Positions 5,175 to 6,326 of a DNA stretch of 6,326 nucleotides are shown piece by piece (the stretch's first letter is position 1; each line of letters begins with the position of its first letter). Origin of the DNA: Deltaproteobacteria bacterium (lineage in GTDB: Bacteria > Desulfobacterota > Desulfobulbia > Desulfobulbales > VMSU01). A program made the position numbers and the translations under genes. The notes below the pieces were generated by a model, which saw only the letters and a program-made list of their open reading frames with translations, was not told the DNA's origin and did no database searches. The stretch covers positions 1 through 6,326 of the forward strand of contig JAJYJA010000140.1 in the NCBI GenBank assembly GCA_021789795.1, written 5' to 3'.

Positions 5175-6326
5175 ATGCGTATTCAACGATTCGAGGCCAA
5201 GGACACTCAGACCGCCATGACCATGGTCAAGAGGGAGCTGGGGGCCGAGGCGGTCATCCTGGCCACCCGTTCCCTGCCCCCGGCCGAGGCGGGCGGCAGG
5301 CCGCGCATCGAGGTGGTGGCGGCCATGGATTATGACTTGGAGGGCGAATCGGACCCGGTCCCGCCGCCAGTTGCGGGGTACGGTTATCAGACCGTGCGCC
5401 GCAAGGCCCAGCCCCTCCCGTCCCCGGCCGCGGGGCCGACCCCAGCTGCCCCACCCCCCGGCGAGGCCTTGCCGCGCCTGGAGTCCCACGACCTGCGGCG
5501 GCGGTTCTCCGAGCTGATGCGGCAGGAGGCGGATAAGGCCCCGGTGCGCCTTAGGCCTGGCGAGACCCCGCTTTCCTCGGCCAAGACCAAGGCTCGGCCG
5601 CTCGATCCGGAGGAGGTGCGACGCTGGCGGGATCAGGTGGTCGATACCATCCAGGTGGAGCAGCCGGTGGCGAGTCAAGAGGTCGGGGGCGGCCCGGCTT
5701 ATATCGCCCTGGTGGGCGCCACCGGGGTGGGCAAGACCACCACCGCCGCCAAGCTGGCCGCCTGGCAGGCCTTGCGCCAGGGGCGCAAGGTGGCGTTGCT
5801 GTCCATGGACTGCTACCGCATCGGGGCCACCGACCAGCTCCGCACCTACGCCCAGATCATGCGCCTGCCCTGCGAGATTGTTCTCCGTCGGCAAGACCTG
5901 GCCCGGGCCCTGGAGCGCCACCTGGACAAGGAGGTGATCGTCATCGACACCGCCGGCAGGAGCCCCTACGACGGGCGGCACATCCAGGAGTTGGGCGAGT
6001 GGTTCGCCCCCCACCCGGAGATCAAGCCCCATCTGGTCTTGAGCGCCACCGCCAAGAAGGAGGACTTGCAGGCCACCCTGGAGTCCTACGTCCGGCTGGC
6101 GGCCCGCAATCTGATCCTGACCAAGCTGGACGAGACCAGGGCCTACGCCGCCCTTTGCCAGCAGGTGGCGGCCTCGGGCCTGGGGGTGGCTTATCTCGCC
6201 ACCGGTCAGCGGGTGCCGGAGGATTTTCTGGCCGCCACCAAGGAAGGCCTCGAAACCCTGTTCAAGCAGGGCTGGACGGCGGCGGTCAAGACCTGGGAGC
6301 CGGACCGCCGGCGCCCGGAGGAGGAG
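5175..6326 (+). CDS. flhF: FlhF, SRP-family GTPase for flagellum placement (3' end cut)
   Basis: FlhF is a membrane-recruited GTPase related to Ffh and FtsY. With its activator FlhG it sets the site and number of flagella, usually at the pole. The frame runs open for 384 codons to the window edge. The start MRIQRFEAKDTQTAMTMVKR and the following LGAEAVILATR are the usual FlhF N-terminus. A Pro/Ala-rich low-complexity linker spans about residues 60-98, then a helical region to about 170. The GTPase part has the P-loop GATGVGKT at 181-188 (bases 5715-5738), DCYRIGATDQLRTYA from 212, DTAGR at 258-262, the guanine-specificity motif TKLDE at 316-320, and the closing GQRVPEDF element. All nucleotide-binding motifs are intact, so the gene looks functional; only a short tail should lie beyond the window. 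ATG at 5175 is preceded by pyrimidines (TCTCCTGAT) and no Shine-Dalgarno sequence. An in-frame TGA at 5157-5159 rules out a farther upstream ATG. Confidence 0.95.
   Translation, partial: MRIQRFEAKDTQTAMTMVKRELGAEAVILATRSLPPAEAGGRPRIEVVAAMDYDLEGESDPVPPPVAGYGYQTVRRKAQPLPSPAAGPTPAAPPPGEALPRLESHDLRRRFSELMRQEADKAPVRLRPGETPLSSAKTKARPLDPEEVRRWRDQVVDTIQVEQPVASQEVGGGPAYIALVGATGVGKTTTAAKLAAWQALRQGRKVALLSMDCYRIGATDQLRTYAQIMRLPCEIVLRRQDLARALERHLDKEVIVIDTAGRSPYDGRHIQELGEWFAPHPEIKPHLVLSATAKKEDLQATLESYVRLAARNLILTKLDETRAYAALCQQVAASGLGVAYLATGQRVPEDFLAATKEGLETLFKQGWTAAVKTWEPDRRRPEEE

Noticed and set aside
5088..6032. Minus-strand frame opposite flhF, and shorter frames within 5254-5590
   Set aside because: The plus strand encodes all FlhF GTPase motifs in one frame; the other frames are composition artefacts of the Pro/Ala-rich linker and GC-rich codons.
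1..6326. Possibility of a non-flagellar (virulence-type) type III secretion locus
   Set aside because: The proteins match flagellar forms, and FlhF, which is specific to flagellum placement, is adjacent. No needle, translocon or effector genes are seen.

Overview
The window holds one uninterrupted plus-strand block of flagellar genes in the order fliP (5' end probably cut) - fliQ - fliR - flhB - flhA - flhF (3' end cut). The first five encode the membrane core of the flagellar type III export apparatus. FliP, FliQ and FliR form the export channel, FlhB is the substrate-specificity switch, and FlhA is the ion-driven export gate and chaperone docking platform. The sixth, FlhF, is an SRP-type GTPase that guides flagellum placement. 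All six were identified by reading the translations against remembered family sequences; no database search was run.

The DNA is GC-rich, with a strong G/C bias at third codon positions. This bias creates long His/Gly/Arg-rich shadow frames on both strands, none of which I consider genes. The order fliPQR-flhB-flhA-flhF and the wording of the proteins suit a Gram-negative, probably polarly flagellated bacterium. A Desulfobacterota (former Deltaproteobacteria, e.g. Desulfobulbales-like) origin is my best guess, but it is inference from style and not proven by anything in the window.

Layout: fliP to position 746, then 3 nt; fliQ 750-1019, then 6 nt; fliR 1026-1817, then 3 nt; flhB 1821-2891, then 17 nt containing half of a GC-rich hairpin; flhA 2909-5020, then 154 nt of non-coding leader; flhF from 5175 to the window edge. 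The tight spacing of the first five says they are co-transcribed and probably translationally coupled. The 154-nt gap before flhF is the only place with room for a promoter. It carries an extended -10-like site, an overlapping sigma-54-like site, and a perfect 11-bp direct repeat just before a start codon that lacks a Shine-Dalgarno sequence.

I see no mobile element, CRISPR array, tRNA, rRNA or wholly unknown system. The points worth a second look are subtle: an Asp-to-Glu change at a key charged position of FlhA, the hairpin enclosing the flhB stop codon, and the unusual flhF leader.
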